DNA of 64,000 nucleotides from Paenibacillus sp. W2I17 (GTDB lineage Bacteria; Bacillota; Bacilli; Paenibacillales; Paenibacillaceae), in NCBI RefSeq assembly GCF_030815985.1, contig NZ_JAUSXM010000001.1, positions 1,860,001-1,924,000 of the forward strand, read 5' to 3'. Under the pieces are notes generated by a model, which saw nothing but the letters and a program-made list of their open reading frames with translations, ran no database searches and was not told the DNA's origin. The position numbers and the translations under genes were made by a program. Of this stretch, positions 17,546-28,149 are shown piece by piece (positions within the stretch are counted from its first letter, which is position 1; the number at the start of each line of letters is the position of its first letter).

Positions 17546-17968
17546 ATGAGCTGGCAGCATCTCCATACTGGAAAAACACTTCAGCAGCGCCTGGCAGAAC
17601 TCCAGGGGCACCTTGCAGAACTGAATACTCCACTCTCCGGGTTGGAACCGGGACGTATTCGTCGTGTCTATCCAAGGCAGTTTATCAAAGTAAACCGTCA
17701 GTTATTCATTCCTCTCAGTCTGAATTCCATTCGGGTATTTGATATTCCTCGAACACGGCGAGGCGTCAGAGTGGGAATCCGCACGACTTTCCCTTCCAGG
17801 AATGCATTTAACAATATCAGACTTGTGGGCGTGGGACTGGATTATCTTGAACTCCAGGGAAAAGGCAGAGTCCCTTCCCGTATTTTATTTCCTCTTTCCA
17901 GCGTCGAGTCGATCTATCGGCCAACCGCCGGAAGAAAAAAACTGAAACGGCCGTGTACCCGGAAGTAA
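17546..17968 (+). CDS. Hypothetical basic protein
   Basis: A 140-residue protein without a recognised family. The ATG at 17546 is chosen because GGAGGA precedes it at 6 nt; the ATG at 17525 lies upstream of this site. The C-terminal half is strongly basic (PRTRRGVRVGIRT, then GRKKLKRPCTRK) and predicted to be strand-rich, so nucleic-acid contact is possible but unproven. It is convergent with the P450 gene. Confidence 0.6.
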   Translation: MSWQHLHTGKTLQQRLAELQGHLAELNTPLSGLEPGRIRRVYPRQFIKVNRQLFIPLSLNSIRVFDIPRTRRGVRVGIRTTFPSRNAFNNIRLVGVGLDYLELQGKGRVPSRILFPLSSVESIYRPTAGRKKLKRPCTRK

Positions 17969-18090
17969 TGCTGGTTCTTTTCGCAAGCCATACAATGGTT
18001 CCCAAATGTCTGCATACGGGTGCTCCCTTCCAATATATAATTATAACCCATGCAACCACTCATCTGCTGAAGAATCATTTTATGTCAAAA

Positions 18091-18127
18091 AGCGGTGAGA
18101 ACAGAACTGCTTCTGTATCTCACCGCT
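18091..18127 (-). terminator. Terminator of the P450 gene
   Basis: AGCGGTGAGA and TCTCACCGCT form a perfect 10-bp stem, with an inner ACAGAA/TTCTGT extension, followed by a T-run on the minus strand. It lies just past the P450 stop codon. Confidence 0.85.
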
Positions 18128-18167
18128 CAGCCAGTTACGGATCAAGCCGACCCTTCACATGTGTACA

Positions 18168-21100
18168 TCAGATTCCTGTCCATACATCCTTGGCATAACG
18201 ACCTTCCTGCTGAAGCTGATTGAGCCAATCTTCTGCTTCCTTCACGGACTTGCCATGAATATCAGCGTATGCCTGCTGGAGTGTAGCTTCCACATCAGGT
18301 GCCATCTTGCTGCCATCACCGCAGATATACAGATGCGCACCCTCTTCAAACAAAGGAATCAGGTGACGGGCATCATCTCTCATCAGATGCTGTACATAAC
18401 ATTTCTCCTCCCCGTCTACACGGGAGAAGGCCGTATGAAGTTTCACAAGCCCTTCTTGCTGGGCTGCTTCCAGTTCATTTTTGTACAGATAATCATGCTC
18501 GGGATTTCGGCATCCAAAGTACAGGTGGGCTTCGCCAACCTCTTGACCTTGTCCCTTCAATACATGCCTTGCCTGCAAGAAACCTCGGAATGGAGCAACA
18601 CCGGTACCCGGCCCTACCATGATAACGGGAACCTGTGCATCCTCCGGCAGTTGGAAGCCGGATTCCGGTGTCCGCGTGAACATGACGATCTCGTCACCCG
18701 ACTTCAGGTTAGCCAGATAGTTGGACGCAATGCCTTTGTATTCTCCCTGTCCACTCCATGCCGGGGCACGTACAACACTGACCGTAATACTCGCTTGATC
18801 GGGCTGAACACGTGGTGAACTGGAGATGGAATAATATCTGGCTTTTAATGAAGGCAGTAATTCAAGGAAACGCTCAAACGGCAGTTCACATGCCTCATAT
18901 TTCACCAGATAATCCAGCATGGAGATCCGTTTATTCCGCACTTCATCCATATACACAGATTCATCAAGCAGTGCTTCAAGCTCCTTTTTATGCGGTGGAC
19001 AAACCGTATATGCTGCCATCTCTCTAAGCTGTGCACGAGTTGCTGCTTCTTGAAGCTCAACGCTATGACTGAGCAGATCATACAGGTTCACCGGTTGATG
19101 CAGCGGTAGATGCGCGGCACTGCGACCAGATGCATCCAGAACCAGATGCTCCGTTCCGGTGAATCCATAACGACGCAATACACGTTCCACCAGCTCCGGT
19201 GGATTCTGCGGCAGAATACCCAGATGATCCCCTTCCTTGTAGGTTATGCCTTCAGGCAATTTGATCTCCAGGTGACGTGTACTGCGTTCACTGCCTGCGT
19301 CGTGAAGCTCTCTGTTCTCCAGTACTTCCGCTACATGGGCATCATACGTATCCGCAAGCGGTGTTACGGCGAGCCCACTGACAAACTGTACAGATAGTGA
19401 ACTGCGTTCGCTATTGGAGCTTGTGTTTAGTTTCAGTCCCATCGTTCGTGCGAGATCCGGCCATAATTGCTCCGTCCAATCCCCCACCTGTTTCTCAAAA
19501 TCACCGCTGGCATCGGACTCACCCAGCGGTGATAACCGCTCTGCTCCTCTGGAAGATAACTGTTCATCAATTAAACGCGGAATACGCTGATAGGTGCTGG
19601 CCCAGTTGTGGTCACCGCATCCAAGAACGGCGAAACGCACCCCTTTGAATTCATTGGCATCCGCATGTTCAATCCACTCGACAAACATTTTGGCATTACT
19701 TGGCGGCTGACCGTTATAGGATGCACTGACAATAATGACGGCACCCTCCTTTGGCAGTTTGCCAACACGATCATCCAACGCAGCGACCTCACTCCGGAAC
19801 CCCTGATATCTGGCGGTATCCGCAATTTCGCGTGCAATGCCTTCAGCGGTGCCCAGATTGGAACCGTACAGAACAAGCATCGGTGTGTGGTGGGCATTCG
19901 CTGCATCCGGCTCCGTTCTTTTGGCAACCGGCTTTGGTTCTTCGACCGCTACACCCGGAACGGCCATGACTGGCTGCCCGCCACGCGCACGTACACGAAT
20001 TGTGAAGTTATCCGGTTTGAGCGTCAGCGTTTCTTTCACCTTTAACTGATAATCAGAATGATCTATGAAGTCAAAATGCTTCAACACCATGCCCAGTACC
20101 AGAGTTGCTTCCTGAAGTGCAAATTGCTGACCAATACATGCCCGTTGACCATTACCGAACGGCTTGTAGGCATCATGCGGCACTTTGCTCGGATCTTCGA
20201 ACCGTTCCGGGCGGAATTCCTCTACGTCATCTCCCCAGGCTTCGCGGTCGCGATGCAGCTTGGGAATAAGTACACTGACGCTGTCTCCTTTTTGCAAAGG
20301 ATATTGACCCGCAAGTACCGTGTCCTCTTTTGCATACAGAGAAAATGCCGGGGCCGTTGGCCATAACCGCAATGCTTCGTTCAAAACCATGCGGACGTAC
20401 TTCAGATTGCGAACCTGATTGTACGTGGGAACCGGATCTTTCAGAATCTGATCCACCTCAGCTTGGGCTTTAGCCAGCGTATCCGGATTCTTCATCAGAT
20501 AATAAACGGCGAAGGATAACAGTCCACTTGTGGTCTCATGTCCAGCAATCAGGAATGTAATAATCTGATAACGGATGTTCTCATCATCCAGTGTTTCTCC
20601 TGTCTCCGGGTCCTTGCCGCTGAGCATGTGGGACAACAGATCATCTGCCCCTTCCTGCGGTTTCTCTTTACGCTCAGCAATAATGTGATCCACCAAGGAG
20701 AACATGGAACGGATATCCTGTTCAAACTGTTTCTTTTTGGTGATCATCAGCTTGTCTTGCAGACGCAGTCGCTGCAATGAACTCATGGATTCATCCAACG
20801 CACGAACCATACTCGTAATGAATGGATGTGGTTCTTCCCGATAGAAGCTGTTAAACCGATAGTTGAACCCACACAGTCCAATCGTGTCGAGCGTAAGACG
20901 TGTCATATCATCCGGAACGTTAACCGTCTCATCCGGGTTCAATCGTGACCATTTCTGAACCAGCTGCACAGCCAGATCAATCATTTTGTTGTGATATCCC
21001 TGCATGGCACGTTGACTGAAACTTGGCAGCAGTACATTATGCGCTTTTTTCCAATTCGGTTCTTCAGTCCAACTAGTAAACAGTCCATCTCCCGCAAAAG

Positions 21101-21341
21101 CACGAACCTTCGCAAGGGGTGCCCACACACGTTTGTCGAATTTGGATTCATCCGTTACCTCGGCAACCAGTTTGTGACCTGAAATATACAATTCACTTCG
21201 CCCAGGATACTCCATTCGAAAGATCGGTCCATATTCCTCGGCCAGTTTCACCAGGGATTGCACCGGCTCTTCAAAATTCAATTGAGGCAAATTGCCCAGT
21301 GGGCCAAATGTTTTTGGTTGAGGCACTGAAATTGGTGGCAT
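18168..21341 (-). CDS. Self-sufficient cytochrome P450/NADPH-P450 reductase fusion (CYP102 type)
   Basis: A 1057-residue fusion like P450-BM3 and the B. subtilis CypD/CypB fatty-acid hydroxylases. The heme domain (1-470) has the I-helix oxygen-binding motif AGHETTSG and the heme-thiolate loop [15 protein letters not shown] flavodoxin-like FMN domain begins at [16 protein letters not shown]. The FAD/NADPH reductase half shows RYYSISSSP (FAD), [13 protein letters not shown] (NADPH) and a terminal KDVWTGI. It moves electrons from NADPH through FAD and FMN to heme and hydroxylates medium- to long-chain fatty acids. The ATG at 21341 follows AAGGAG by 8 nt and is preferred over an upstream GTG. The TetR-type repressor often next to such genes is absent here. 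Confidence 0.95.
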   Translation of the reverse strand: MPPISVPQPKTFGPLGNLPQLNFEEPVQSLVKLAEEYGPIFRMEYPGRSELYISGHKLVAEVTDESKFDKRVWAPLAKVRAFAGDGLFTSWTEEPNWKKAHNVLLPSFSQRAMQGYHNKMIDLAVQLVQKWSRLNPDETVNVPDDMTRLTLDTIGLCGFNYRFNSFYREEPHPFITSMVRALDESMSSLQRLRLQDKLMITKKKQFEQDIRSMFSLVDHIIAERKEKPQEGADDLLSHMLSGKDPETGETLDDENIRYQIITFLIAGHETTSGLLSFAVYYLMKNPDTLAKAQAEVDQILKDPVPTYNQVRNLKYVRMVLNEALRLWPTAPAFSLYAKEDTVLAGQYPLQKGDSVSVLIPKLHRDREAWGDDVEEFRPERFEDPSKVPHDAYKPFGNGQRACIGQQFALQEATLVLGMVLKHFDFIDHSDYQLKVKETLTLKPDNFTIRVRARGGQPVMAVPGVAVEEPKPVAKRTEPDAANAHHTPMLVLYGSNLGTAEGIAREIADTARYQGFRSEVAALDDRVGKLPKEGAVIIVSASYNGQPPSNAKMFVEWIEHADANEFKGVRFAVLGCGDHNWASTYQRIPRLIDEQLSSRGAERLSPLGESDASGDFEKQVGDWTEQLWPDLARTMGLKLNTSSNSERSSLSVQFVSGLAVTPLADTYDAHVAEVLENRELHDAGSERSTRHLEIKLPEGITYKEGDHLGILPQNPPELVERVLRRYGFTGTEHLVLDASGRSAAHLPLHQPVNLYDLLSHSVELQEAATRAQLREMAAYTVCPPHKKELEALLDESVYMDEVRNKRISMLDYLVKYEACELPFERFLELLPSLKARYYSISSSPRVQPDQASITVSVVRAPAWSGQGEYKGIASNYLANLKSGDEIVMFTRTPESGFQLPEDAQVPVIMVGPGTGVAPFRGFLQARHVLKGQGQEVGEAHLYFGCRNPEHDYLYKNELEAAQQEGLVKLHTAFSRVDGEEKCYVQHLMRDDARHLIPLFEEGAHLYICGDGSKMAPDVEATLQQAYADIHGKSVKEAEDWLNQLQQEGRYAKDVWTGI

Positions 21342-21639
21342 GACGCTCACTCCTTCTTCCCAAGTTAAGAGTTCTACAACTAAAAATAATGACTTGATTT
21401 ACAAACGTGACTACACTTACTCTTCAGATCAACAGATTCAAGTTATTTTTTGCACATTTTCATATTTCATCCAGATAACGATAAAACCATCAAAGAACTA
21501 ACTGACCGAAATGGTATATTGGTCATTTTTGATTAAAAAAAATGGAGGACTTCGTTATCTTCTTTTACCCTAACATTTCCAGTTCCAATCTTCAACAGTC
21601 CCAAAGTCATAGGACCTCAGGACAGTGATTAAGGTATAC

Positions 21640-22194
21640 TTATGATTTCGTTAACAGAATCTGAATAGCCGACTCCATCTCTAATGGAGCAACTGTCGTT
21701 TCATAACGGCCATGGACGTTCCCACTGCGGTCAATCAGGAATTTGGTAAAATTCCATTTGATCCCGTCTCCTTGATACAATTCTGGATGTTTCTCCTTCA
21801 CAAAGGTGTCCATCCACTGTCCTTCCTGCGTGTCCAGATCATAACCTTGAAATGGGGCTTCTTCAATCAGATAACGGAACAACGGATGCATCGATTGCCC
21901 AACGACCTCAACCTTCTCCAAAATCGGAAAGGATATCTGAAACTGACTTCTGCAATACTCGGCTACCTCAGCGCTACTGCCAGGTTCTTTCTCGTTAAAT
22001 TGGTTGCACGGGAACGCCAGAATCTCCAGCCCCTGATCACCATATTTCTCATACATTTGCTGAAGTTCACTGAATTGCCGGGAGTAGCTACACCGACTTG
22101 CTGTATTCACAATAAGCAGCACCTTCCCTTTAAAAGCAGCAAAATCACCCTTGTGTCCATCCATAAACGGAACTTGGCAAGAAAATATACTCAT
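21640..22194 (-). CDS. Glutathione peroxidase-family thiol peroxidase
   Basis: A 184-residue thioredoxin-fold peroxidase. The peroxidatic Cys is in VNTASRCSYSRQF, the catalytic Gln in AFPCNQFNEKEPGS (whose Cys can act as resolving residue) and the Trp/Asn of the catalytic tetrad in IKWNFTKFLID. Bacterial members of this type generally use thioredoxin rather than glutathione and reduce organic or hydrogen peroxides. It is a stand-alone gene with its own ribosome site. A second member of the family is at 63394-63942. Confidence 0.92.
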   Translation of the reverse strand: MSIFSCQVPFMDGHKGDFAAFKGKVLLIVNTASRCSYSRQFSELQQMYEKYGDQGLEILAFPCNQFNEKEPGSSAEVAEYCRSQFQISFPILEKVEVVGQSMHPLFRYLIEEAPFQGYDLDTQEGQWMDTFVKEKHPELYQGDGIKWNFTKFLIDRSGNVHGRYETTVAPLEMESAIQILLTKS

Positions 22195-22327
22195 CTGTAT
22201 TCATCCTCCTCTTTCTCTTTTGTAACTCATATGAATTCTCTCTTGAAATGGATTATACACCTCCATTATTAATAGGTGAAATATATAATTAATATAATTT
22301 TAATAGTTTTCAACTATAGTAGGCCAA

Positions 22328-22375
22328 ATAAAAAACTGCCCTCAGCAGTCAAACACTGCATCTTGGACAGTTATC
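22328..22375 (-). terminator. Weak terminator after lutC
   Basis: An imperfect hairpin (AACTG...CAGTT outer, GCAGT/ACTGC inner) is flanked by an A-run that reads as T residues on the minus strand. It follows the lutC stop at 22410. Confidence 0.4.
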
Positions 22376-22409
22376 AAAATCATGATGCGCCATCACGTTC
22401 GACACACCG

Positions 22410-23135
22410 TTAACCCATAATTAAACCATATACAATGCCTGGTCCGTGTACCCCAATGGTTAAATCATTTTCAATATCGGAAGAGCGGCTTGGCCCGGAA
22501 ATAAAGTGGATGCCTGCCGGAAGATTCTCTCTCCCCGCTTCGTCAAATCGATCCAGTGTCTCACCCAGTCTGGTGTACAGTCGATCTACTGGAATAATGA
22601 TGATGAGTACCGTAGGCAAGAGACTGACCGAACGACCTTTTTCCGGTGAAGAAAGAACGGTGACCGAGCCTGTGTATGCAGTCGCATAATCCGCCATGAC
22701 TACACCGATATCAGCCTCAGCTGCTCGAGCCTTCCAGTTCTCATCCGCCTGACTATTCCAGACTGAGATCTGTACATCCGGTAACTGCTCTTCCAACCCG
22801 AGATCCTGTAAGGCCTGTTCATTCTGACGAATGATATATTTCGCACTCAGTTCATGAGATTTGTTGGCTATAAATTGAGATACTTCTTCCATGTTCTGAA
22901 CCCGGGCAATGTGTGCACCTACACTCACAAAGTTATCGGTAAATGCTTGAATACGCTTCTCTTCATCCCATTCCAGTTCAGTCCAAAAATCGGGTGCTCC
23001 CCGAAAGGGTTGGGTCGGCGCAAGTCGTTGCCTTGGTCTCCTCAATTTCGAAGCAATGTCATTCATGAACTGCTCCTGTTTCTCCATGGACTTCTTCTCC
23101 AATTGAGCAAGCCATTGCTGATGTTCAGTGACCAT
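22410..23135 (-). CDS. lutC: LutC, lactate utilization LUD-domain protein
   Basis: A 241-residue LUD-domain protein, third subunit of the LutABC system that oxidises L-lactate to pyruvate in B. subtilis. Recognisable segments are RGAPDFWTELEWDEEKRIQAF near the N-terminus and the C-terminal HFISGPSRSSDIENDLTIGVHGPG, which is typical of LutC. The ATG at 23135 is chosen because GGGGAGGG precedes it; it overlaps the end of the broken lutB by 11 nt. It is last in the lutA-lutB-lutC operon. Confidence 0.92.
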   Translation of the reverse strand: MVTEHQQWLAQLEKKSMEKQEQFMNDIASKLRRPRQRLAPTQPFRGAPDFWTELEWDEEKRIQAFTDNFVSVGAHIARVQNMEEVSQFIANKSHELSAKYIIRQNEQALQDLGLEEQLPDVQISVWNSQADENWKARAAEADIGVVMADYATAYTGSVTVLSSPEKGRSVSLLPTVLIIIIPVDRLYTRLGETLDRFDEAGRENLPAGIHFISGPSRSSDIENDLTIGVHGPGIVYGLIMG

Positions 23136-24647
23136 GATTAGTACCCTCCCCTTCTTCTCGTTCACGAATAATCTGCTCCATACGGCTGCGAACAGAAGAA
23201 TCCAAGGCCGGTTGCTCCTGATTCAGTTCCTGATCCAGCTTGTTCCATTGTTGCCGGAAGGATTTCTTGGCGAGGCTTGGCGCAATTCGATACTTGTTCC
23301 AGCCTTTGAGTGGACCCAGCTTGAGAGAAATGCCGTTGTTGCGTACAACTGCCTTCTGCCCAATCTGTCCGAGACGTATGGCGGCACTGAAACGTTTGGA
23401 ATTGGATACAACAGCGGCAAATCCCTTCATGCCCATGCTCTCCATTTTGTTTCCATGGCCGTCTTCCACTTTACGCCTACGTAGATAAACGAGAGCATAT
23501 CATGCAATGGAATTTTAACTGGACATGCTTCATAACAGGCTCCGCAAAGACTAGAGGCACCCGCAATATCGTTCCATTCATCAATGTTGCCATTGAGTGC
23601 AGGTGTCAGTACCGCGCCAATCGGACCACTGTATGTTCCACCGTAGGCATGACCTCCAATATGGCGATATACCGGGCAAGCATTCAGACAAGCACCGCAG
23701 CGAATACAATTCAGCAACTCCTGAAATTCAGGATCACCGAGTTGAAGGGATCGACCGTTGTCCACGATAATAATGTGCATTTCATCTGGCCCATCCGCAT
23801 CCGCTGTACGACGAGGACCTGTGATGCCTGACATGTACATTGTTAATTTCTGACCTGTTGCAGAGCGTGGCAACAAGGTTGCCATGACCTCCAGATCTGT
23901 CCACGACGGGATAATCCGCTCCATGCCCATCAGTGTAATCTGCGTTTTTGGAACAGTGGATACCATACGGGCATTACCTTCATTTTCGAACAAAACCATG
24001 GAACCTGTCTCTGCAATCGCAAAATTGCATCCAGTCATGCCGATATCCGCTTCGAGGAATTTCTCGCGCAGCTTTTTGCGAACAAATCCGGCAAGTACCG
24101 TTGTGTCCGGCTCCAGAATTTCACCCGCTTCCTTCGATAACAACTCTGCAATCTGGTAGCGGTTCTTATGGATGGCTGGAATGACAATATGAGATGGGGC
24201 TTCACCTGCCAACTGAATGATGTATTCACCCAGGTCGGTCTCAATGGCTTCAATGCCCGCCGACTCCAACACATGATTCAGATGTACTTCCTCCGACACC
24301 ATCGATTTGGACTTTACCACCGTAGAAGCCTGCTTGTGCGCCGCAATATCCAGCGCAATTGCCGCTGCTTCCACCGATGTATCTGCAAAATGAATATGAA
24401 CCCCGTTCGCACGGGCATTATTCACAAATTCATTCAGATAATAATCCAGATACGCAATCGTATGCAGACGAATCTGACGGCCACGCTCCCGCCATTCATC
24501 CCAATTTCCATGTTCTTCTGAGGCAGATTTCTTCCCGTTACGCAATCGTTCTGTCGTGAATTTGACTGCTTTTCGCAGAAAATCATCATTCAAGGCCAGT
24601 CCGGCACGTTCTTTGACCGTCGTATCCATAACTCCCGGTTGGCTCAT
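23125..24647 (-). pseudogene. lutB: lutB, frameshifted iron-sulfur lactate utilization protein
   Basis: LutB is normally one protein of about 475 residues: a LUD domain, two 4Fe-4S clusters and a C-terminal DUF3390 region. Here the first 400 residues are intact, including CIRCGACLNACPVYRH and LCGACYEACPVKIPLHDML, but the frame then runs into unrelated residues and stops at 23427. The expected continuation (VYLRRRKVEDGHGNKMESMG...) is encoded in another frame down to 23125. Removing two bases from the CTCTCG run (complement of about 23491-23496) restores one continuous frame, so the simplest cause is a dinucleotide duplication. The cluster ligands remain, so a truncated active subunit, a genuine knockout and a sequencing error are all possible. 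Confidence 0.85.
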
Positions 24648-25372
24648 CCTGTTCGCACCCCCTCATACAGTAGTTCCGCCAAGTGCATCACACGCACCGG
24701 TTCATTCCGATAACGCAGATTACCTGCGATATTCATCAGGCAGGCCATGTCCAGCCCAACCAGTACTTCCGCTTGTGTCTCTTTGACATGATCGACTTTC
24801 TCCGTCACCATCGCTCCTGATATATCAGACATTTTAATGGCAAACGTACCCCCGAACCCGCAGCAATCCTCAGCGAATGGAAGTGGAACCAATTCCAGAC
24901 CTTTTACTTGAGAGAGCAGCGCCATCGGCTCATCCTTTACACCCAGCAGACGGCTACCGTGACAGGATGGATGATAGGTTACTTTGTGCGGAAAATGTGC
25001 GCCCAGATCGGTTATCCCGAGTACTTGAACGAGGAATTGAGTAAACTCATAAGCTTTGGCTTCCAATCGTTTTGCCTTCTCCAACCATACTGGTTCATCC
25101 GCGAACAGCTCGGGATAATGATGAATCATATACGTACACGATCCCGAAGGGCATACCACAAAATCACTGTCGTCAAATGCTTCAAGAATTGTCTTGGCCG
25201 CTACCCGAGTCTCATCCCAGTACCCGCTATTGTAGGAAGGCTGACCGCAACAGGTCTGAATCGGCGGAAAATCCAACCGAACGCCATGAGCGGCGAGCAA
25301 TCTGACCATGGCCTCCCCCACTCGGGGATAGATGGCATCGCTGAGGCAGGTAATGAATAAGGAGACCTTCAT
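24644..25372 (-). CDS. lutA: LutA, cysteine-rich (CCG) iron-sulfur lactate utilization subunit
   Basis: A 242-residue protein with two CCG domains, as in LutA and in the small subunit of glycolate oxidase: PPIQTCCGQPSYNSGY and PFAEDCCGFGGTFAIK, plus the spaced Cys residues VCPSGSC and YHPSCHGS. It is the first gene of lutABC, overlaps lutB by 4 nt, and with LutB and LutC oxidises L-lactate through iron-sulfur electron transfer. The 285-bp region upstream holds a copy of the dispersed repeat described below and must also contain the lut promoter. Confidence 0.93.
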   Translation of the reverse strand: MKVSLFITCLSDAIYPRVGEAMVRLLAAHGVRLDFPPIQTCCGQPSYNSGYWDETRVAAKTILEAFDDSDFVVCPSGSCTYMIHHYPELFADEPVWLEKAKRLEAKAYEFTQFLVQVLGITDLGAHFPHKVTYHPSCHGSRLLGVKDEPMALLSQVKGLELVPLPFAEDCCGFGGTFAIKMSDISGAMVTEKVDHVKETQAEVLVGLDMACLMNIAGNLRYRNEPVRVMHLAELLYEGVRTG

Positions 25373-25445
25373 AATTACACGCTCCTATTAACTGATTAGT
25401 AGATGAATTAACTAAGAATATTGACTAAGAATATTTACAATGAAC

Positions 25446-25641
25446 ACTCCGATGACAGAATAACCTTCCGATCGCTGTTATCCCCAGATTTTTTTAATTT
25501 ACTTTTTAAAGGGTAAAATCCGGGGATAAAGGCGCAGTATATGCTTCCGATGCAGCTTTCTTTCAGAAAGCTTATAGCTTCGCTTCTTCAAGTTATTTCT
25601 GTCCTCTCCGTTTCGTGTAAATGTTTAGTTCATTTTATATA
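25446..25641. repeat. Dispersed intergenic repeat, copy A
   Basis: About 195 bp without an open frame, closely similar to the segment at 30708-30893 and in part to 30907-31005. It has two internal hairpins: a 15-bp stem (TTATCCCCAGATTTT at 25478-25492 with 25515-25529, one mismatch) and AGCTTTC/GAAAGCT (25554-25572). It fills the gap between the deoR-type gene and lutA. Confidence 0.8.
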
Positions 25642-25657
25642 GATAAATTCTAAAATC

Positions 25658-26419
25658 TTAAACTGTAATAATCCCTATGTCGTATCCGCTCAAACGGTCT
25701 GTCTGTTCAGCCTCCAATGGCTGATCGGTAACAATCGTATGGACTGCATTTAACCCGGATACCCGGGCAAAAGCACGGACACCAAATTTACTGGCATCTG
25801 CAAGTAAGATGACTTGATCGGATATGCCAACCATCTTCTGCTTCAGCCTTGCCTGCAGTTCATTGGATTCACTGATTCCGCCACCTTCGAGATGTACACC
25901 TTTGCACGACATGAACATTTTATCCACGTGATACGTTTCCAGAGAACGCTCCGCGAGCGGCCCAACAAAAGACAACGAGCGAGATGCCAGCTGACCCCCT
26001 GATGAGATGACCTCAACCTTGTCACGGCTGCTGAGTTCAGTGGCAATTTGGATCGAGTTGGTTAAGACCGTCAGCGGGAAATCCGGCATATTCGCTGCCA
26101 TATAACCTGCCGTTGTGCTCGCATCCAACAGAATGCGATCACCCGGATTAATCATCGCCAGAGCCGCTTGTGCAATCCGTTTTTTCTCTTCCGCATGGGT
26201 TGTCTCCCTGATCCGGTAAGGGATCTCCGGTTGATCTTCTTTCACACTTACTGCACCACCGTGAGAGCGACGCAGTCGCCCTGCCTGTTCCAGCCGATCC
26301 AGATCCCGCCGGATGGTTTCCTCCGTCACTCGACAGCGCTCACTAAGCTCAGATACACGCATACTGCCCTTTACATTCACCATCTCCACAATCCGGTCAT
26401 ACCGCTCGGCTGCCAGCAT
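25658..26419 (-). CDS. DeoR-family transcriptional regulator next to rhaB
   Basis: A 253-residue DeoR/GlpR repressor: winged helix (GSMRVSELSERCRVTEETIRRDL) followed by a ribose-phosphate-isomerase-like sensor domain with the conserved DASTTAGYMA and CKGVHLEGGGISESNE loops that bind sugar phosphates. The ATG at 26419 lies one base after the rhaB stop and its ribosome site (GGGGAG) is inside rhaB; a GTG at 26431 has no room for one. Tight coupling suggests it controls rhamnose catabolism, with rhamnulose 1-phosphate or a related sugar phosphate as effector (inference). A close paralogue is at 36679-37446. Confidence 0.9.
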   Translation of the reverse strand: MLAAERYDRIVEMVNVKGSMRVSELSERCRVTEETIRRDLDRLEQAGRLRRSHGGAVSVKEDQPEIPYRIRETTHAEEKKRIAQAALAMINPGDRILLDASTTAGYMAANMPDFPLTVLTNSIQIATELSSRDKVEVISSGGQLASRSLSFVGPLAERSLETYHVDKMFMSCKGVHLEGGGISESNELQARLKQKMVGISDQVILLADASKFGVRAFARVSGLNAVHTIVTDQPLEAEQTDRLSGYDIGIITV

Positions 26420-26420
26420 G

Positions 26421-27914
26421 TTACACTTCACTCCCCGCTTGTGAATTAGATGAAGCCGTCACACGCAGAAATCTGCCATAAGCATCTTCCCAGATTGACC
26501 TGTCCTGCGGCTCATACACAGTTACCGGAAATGAATCACGAATGGCCTTACGAGTTTCCCAGATATCTTTAAAAGCTCCGCTCGCCATCCATTGCACCGC
26601 CATATTCCCGATGGCACTTCCCTCTGCCGGACCTGCCCATACCGGTTTGCCAATGGAGTTCGCAGTCCACTGACATAACAAGCGGTTCTGGATGCCTCCA
26701 CCGACCATATGCAATCCGTTGAACGTCTGACCCGACAATTGCTCCGTCCATTCCAGAACTCTTCTATACTTCAATGCCAGACTCTCCAGAATTGCCCGGG
26801 CAATAGCGCCCTGATCCTCTGGTACCACTTGCCCTGTATCACGGCAATACTGACGTATACGCGTCGTCATATCTCCTGCTGGCATGAATAGTTCATCATC
26901 CGGATCAAACAAACTGGCAAATGGAGGTGCCTGTTCAGCCTTTGCTAATAACGCATCATAGCTAATTCCCTGCCCTTGGCGGTCCCACTCGCGCATACTT
27001 TCCTGCAAAATCCATAAGCCCATAATGTTCTTCAGCAGACGGAATGTTCCGCCCGCCCCGCCTTCATTGGTGAAGTTCAAGGCCAGACTCTCGGTACTAA
27101 TCGCAGGATGATCTATCTCTGTACCCATCAGGGACCAGGTCCCACAACTCAGATAAGCAAATGAACGTTCCGTTGCAGGAACAGCCACAACAGCCGAACC
27201 CGTGTCATGTTCTGCAACAGCAATTACCGGAATAGGAGAAAGCCCCAGATCATTACAGATACTGCTGCGCAACTGGCCCACGCGGGTACCTGGCAGCACG
27301 GCTTCACCGAACAGTTTCTCCGAAATGCGAATATGAGCCAGCAACTCACTATCCCACTGCCCCGCCGATGGATTGTATAATTGCGTTGTCGTTGCATTGG
27401 TAAACTCATTCACCGCTTCCCCTGTCAGGAAATAACGTAGCAAATCCGGAATCATGAGAAAACGCTCTGCTTCATGAAGTAACGGGGAACCGCTGCGTTG
27501 AAGCGTCGCCAATTGATACAAGGTATTAAAGCTAAGAAACTGAATCCCTGTACGTTCGAAGATTCGCTGAGAGCTCAGCTCTTGGCATACCTGATCCATC
27601 ATGCCGTTAAACTGTGTATCACGGTAATGATACGGGTTACCCAGCAACTCACCATTACTGCCAAGCAGACCAAAATCAACGCCCCAGGAATCGATCCCCA
27701 GGCTCTCTGGTTTTTCTCCCTGCTGTTTCACAAGTGTAAGCCCTTGCAACAATTCATGATGCAATCGCAGAATATCCCAGTGCATCCGCTCGCCAACCTT
27801 CACTGGTTCATTCTTAAACCGATGAATTTCGCTTGTTTCGATCCCTCGATCATTCAGATGTCCCAGTAACGCTCTCCCGCTCCCAGCGCCCAAATCATAA
27901 GCCAGCACACTCAC
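26421..27914 (-). CDS. rhaB: Rhamnulokinase RhaB
   Basis: A 497-residue FGGY-family sugar kinase. The N-terminal half opens with VLAYDLGAGSGRALLG (phosphate loop) and contains LGIDSWGVDFGLLGSNGELLGNPYHYRD, the rhamnulokinase signature. The C-terminal half has SCGTWSLMGTEID and HMVGGGIQNRLLCQWTA (adenosine motif). It phosphorylates L-rhamnulose to rhamnulose 1-phosphate. It appears to start at a GTG. It is coupled to a DeoR regulator. rhaA and rhaD are not in the window, so the rest of the pathway is encoded elsewhere. Confidence 0.93.
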   Translation of the reverse strand: MSVLAYDLGAGSGRALLGHLNDRGIETSEIHRFKNEPVKVGERMHWDILRLHHELLQGLTLVKQQGEKPESLGIDSWGVDFGLLGSNGELLGNPYHYRDTQFNGMMDQVCQELSSQRIFERTGIQFLSFNTLYQLATLQRSGSPLLHEAERFLMIPDLLRYFLTGEAVNEFTNATTTQLYNPSAGQWDSELLAHIRISEKLFGEAVLPGTRVGQLRSSICNDLGLSPIPVIAVAEHDTGSAVVAVPATERSFAYLSCGTWSLMGTEIDHPAISTESLALNFTNEGGAGGTFRLLKNIMGLWILQESMREWDRQGQGISYDALLAKAEQAPPFASLFDPDDELFMPAGDMTTRIRQYCRDTGQVVPEDQGAIARAILESLALKYRRVLEWTEQLSGQTFNGLHMVGGGIQNRLLCQWTANSIGKPVWAGPAEGSAIGNMAVQWMASGAFKDIWETRKAIRDSFPVTVYEPQDRSIWEDAYGRFLRVTASSNSQAGSEV

Positions 27915-28110
27915 CGCGCTTCACCAACCTTTCGAACCCATCCTATTTTCCAAACGGTATCTCTTGATTCAGTCCGTAACCCTGTACTTTATTCTGTATT
28001 TATTGTTTGTTTGTTTTTGTTTAATACTGTTTTACTTTATTTTACGAGTATATCACCATTGTAAGCGTTTGAATACCCTTCGGTATTTCTTTCTTTTGGG
28101 TATACCAAAA

Positions 28111-28138
28111 ACGACTCTCTCCCACCTGGGAGGAGCCG
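28111..28138 (-). terminator. Terminator of the DUF2500 gene
   Basis: CTCCCA/TGGGAG with extended flanking pairing is followed on the minus strand by GTCGTTTTT. It lies just past the stop codon at 28150. Confidence 0.6.
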
Positions 28139-28149
28139 CATTTCTTTTT

